From: Rhodospirillales bacterium
GTDB lineage: Bacteria; Pseudomonadota; Alphaproteobacteria; UBA8366; JADFVY01
Assembly (NCBI GenBank): GCA_024644185.1
Contig: JAHELM010000181.1
Coordinates: 1 to 5,898 of the forward strand
Length of the DNA: 5,898 nt
Direction of reading: 5' to 3'
A program made the translations under genes and the position numbers. The notes beneath the pieces are model-generated. The model did no database searches, was not told the DNA's origin, and saw only the letters and a list, made by a program, of their open reading frames with translations. Below are positions 4,131-5,898 of the stretch, piece by piece. The stretch's first letter is position 1; every line of letters starts with the position of its first letter.

Positions 4131-5898
4131 ATGCCCAACGGCACGACGACCGGCGGTCACACGCGGCATAAAGGGCGGCAAGGAATTCTGCTGCGCGTTC
4201 GCATCGGAACCCGTGTCCGGTTGCTGGTCGCGCTGGCCGCGGGAGGCGTCGTCACGCTGGCCTTTCTCTATCTGTGGGGCGACGCGCGGATCGAGAGCGC
4301 AAACCGTCGCAGCGTTCAGGCTTCGGCGCTGGCCGAGATGAGCGGCCGGGTCGAGCTGGGGATCGCCGAGATGGGCGCCAGCGAGCGCGAGTTCCTGTTG
4401 CGCCGAACCGAGCCCCCCGCGCGGGATCAAGCAGCGGCGGCCGAGGGAATCAGCCGAGCACTGGCCGACATACATCGCATTGACGGTGCCGCCGCCGACA
4501 CCGCGCTGGCGCTTGGAACCGCGCTCGCCGACCATCGCGCCGCATTCGAGGACCTGGCCAAGGCGGAGCGCACCCTGGGCCTGGATGGCGCGCGCGGCCT
4601 GCGGAGCATGTTGATGGATCTGGGCGGCGAACTCGAGGCCGGAGCGAGCGCGCTGGGATCCGCGATACTCACGAACAAGATAATTGTCCTGCGCCGCGCC
4701 GAGGAAAAATTCCTGACATCCGGCGATGAGGCGTTCCTGCGCATGCTCGACGACGCCCGAGCCGATCTGGAGTTCCGGCTGAACCTGGCGCAACCGGATC
4801 CAGATGCCCGGCAGGCGACGATGGGTCTTTACGACTCCTACCGGTCCGGTGCCGCCACCTTCGCCCGCCTCTTTCATGACGAGCACGCGAAGCGCGAGGC
4901 CGTGGACGCCAGCTTGCGCGATTTGCGCCCGTACCTCGAAAAATTGCTCGCCGAAGCGCGCGAAGCCAGCACGGCTGCCGATGCGGCGCTTGCCGGAACG
5001 CGACGGGACATGCGCGCCCTCATCCTGGGCGCCTCGGTCACGATCCTGATCTTTCTGGTTCTTGGCGGCAGCGCATTGGCGCGCAGCATTATCCGGCCCG
5101 TCGATGCCATGACCCGGGCGATGCAGGCGCTGGCCAAGGGCGAACAGAGCCAGACTATTCCCGGCGCCGACCGGCGTGACGAGATTGGCGACATGGCGCG
5201 CGCCGTGGCGATATTCCGCGACGGCTTGGCGCGGGCCGAGGTGCTGGCCGCCGAGCAGGCGGCAGAGCACGAGACCCGCTCGCGCCGGGCCGCGGCGGTC
5301 GTGTCGCTGACCGCCACACTCGACAGCGTCGTCACGCGCTCGCTGGATGCCGTCACCCGTACCGCCGGGGGCTTGCAGCAAACCGCCGAGACCATGGTAT
5401 CGGCGGCCGAGCAGACCAGCGACAAGGCCACGCAGGTTACGGCCATTTCCACACAAGCCGCCACCGACGCCGGATCGGTCGCCACCTCGGCCAGCCAGCT
5501 TTCCGCCTCGATCGGCAGGATCGGCGATCAGGTCATGCATTCCGCGACCATTGCCGCCGGAGCCGTGCAGGAAATCCATCAGGCGAATTCGGTCATTGAG
5601 GCGCTGGAAATATCGGCGGGCGAAATCAATTCGGTGGTCGACCTGATCAACAAGATCGCCGGCCAGACCAATCTTCTGGCCCTGAACGCCACGATCGAGG
5701 CCGCGCGCGCCGGCGAGGCCGGCAAGGGCTTCGCGGTGGTCGCCCAGGAAGTCAAGAATCTGGCCAATCAGACCGCCAGGGCCACCGGCGACATCATTGC
5801 CCGGATCGAATCGATCCAGGGCAACACCTCACAGGCCGTCAGCGCCATTGGCAAGGTGCAGGGCGTGGTCGGCGAATTGTTCAATATCGCCACCGAGA
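4131..5898 (+). CDS. Methyl-accepting chemotaxis protein with HBM-like sensor region, C-terminal end cut by window edge
   Basis: A transmembrane chemoreceptor that controls CheA through CheW and so steers flagellar motion or another output. The frame is open for 589 codons to the right edge. Layout: short basic N-terminus; membrane helix 1 at about 31-49; periplasmic helical sensor at 50-295; membrane helix 2 at about 296-317; HAMP domain from about 318 (RSIIRP, then DEIGDMARAV starting at Asp350); methylation helix region around 415-440 with a candidate Glu427-Gln428 pair; signalling hairpin IAGQTNLLALNATIEAARAG at 509-528 followed by GKGFAVVAQEV at 531-541. The sensor repeats one motif, EREFLLR at 85-91 and EEKFLTSG at 191-198, as expected for two stacked helical bundles of the HBM (McpS) type; the ligand is unknown. 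The ATG at 4131 has a modest purine-rich GAGACGGGA directly upstream and is the only start leaving helix 1 intact. The missing part is the last methylation helix. Confidence 0.95.
   Translation, partial: MPNGTTTGGHTRHKGRQGILLRVRIGTRVRLLVALAAGGVVTLAFLYLWGDARIESANRRSVQASALAEMSGRVELGIAEMGASEREFLLRRTEPPARDQAAAAEGISRALADIHRIDGAAADTALALGTALADHRAAFEDLAKAERTLGLDGARGLRSMLMDLGGELEAGASALGSAILTNKIIVLRRAEEKFLTSGDEAFLRMLDDARADLEFRLNLAQPDPDARQATMGLYDSYRSGAATFARLFHDEHAKREAVDASLRDLRPYLEKLLAEAREASTAADAALAGTRRDMRALILGASVTILIFLVLGGSALARSIIRPVDAMTRAMQALAKGEQSQTIPGADRRDEIGDMARAVAIFRDGLARAEVLAAEQAAEHETRSRRAAAVVSLTATLDSVVTRSLDAVTRTAGGLQQTAETMVSAAEQTSDKATQVTAISTQAATDAGSVATSASQLSASIGRIGDQVMHSATIAAGAVQEIHQANSVIEALEISAGEINSVVDLINKIAGQTNLLALNATIEAARAGEAGKGFAVVAQEVKNLANQTARATGDIIARIESIQGNTSQAVSAIGKVQGVVGELFNIATE

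Noticed and set aside
4117..4341. ATG at 4117 as an alternative start for the chemoreceptor
   Set aside because: It lies in a different frame that stops at 4341 and shows no membrane helix; the ATG at 4131 is in the chemoreceptor frame.
4065..5579. A 504-codon open frame on the minus strand opposite the chemoreceptor gene
   Set aside because: Its product is Gly/Arg/Gln-rich with no recognisable family, while the plus-strand frame gives a full chemoreceptor with membrane helices, HAMP and signalling hairpin. Long antisense frames are common in GC-rich genes.

Overview
The window is GC-rich, tightly packed bacterial DNA. Both strands carry recognisable genes, and the gene order points to an alphaproteobacterium, probably of the Rhodospirillales type. 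This rests on the block yebC-ruvC-ruvA-ruvB-ybgC, on a chemoreceptor tail typical of that class, and on an HPt-like protein of a kind I associate with that class. The species cannot be named from the sequence alone.

Left part (1-3339, minus strand): a compact five-gene operon read right to left. yebC (translation factor/regulator) is followed after a short gap by ruvC (Holliday-junction resolvase), ruvA (junction-binding subunit) and ruvB (branch-migration ATPase). The last gene is ybgC (acyl-CoA thioesterase), which runs off the left edge and normally leads into the tol-pal cluster. The ruvC/ruvA and ruvA/ruvB junctions are both 4-base GTGA overlaps, and ybgC starts 14 bases inside the end of ruvB. 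Translation of the block therefore looks coupled. RuvA and RuvB form the branch-migration motor and RuvC cuts the junction. All visible catalytic residues are present.

Middle (3340-3479): a relatively AT-rich divergent intergenic region of 140 bases. It holds a weak candidate promoter for the yebC operon, a one-mismatch match to the alphaproteobacterial LexA (SOS) box, and a small hairpin followed by four T's just before the first plus-strand gene.

Right part (3480-5898, plus strand): two signal-transduction genes. The first is a small protein with a histidine-phosphotransfer (HPt) signature. The second, after 75 bases, is a membrane methyl-accepting chemotaxis protein cut by the right edge. 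Its sensor region carries a duplicated helical motif resembling HBM-type (McpS-like) sensors. The pair may link chemoreceptor signalling to a phosphorelay, but no kinase or response regulator is in view.

I see no mobile element, CRISPR array, tRNA or rRNA. Most of the window is ordinary core genome. The least explained parts are the HPt-like gene and the control region beside it.
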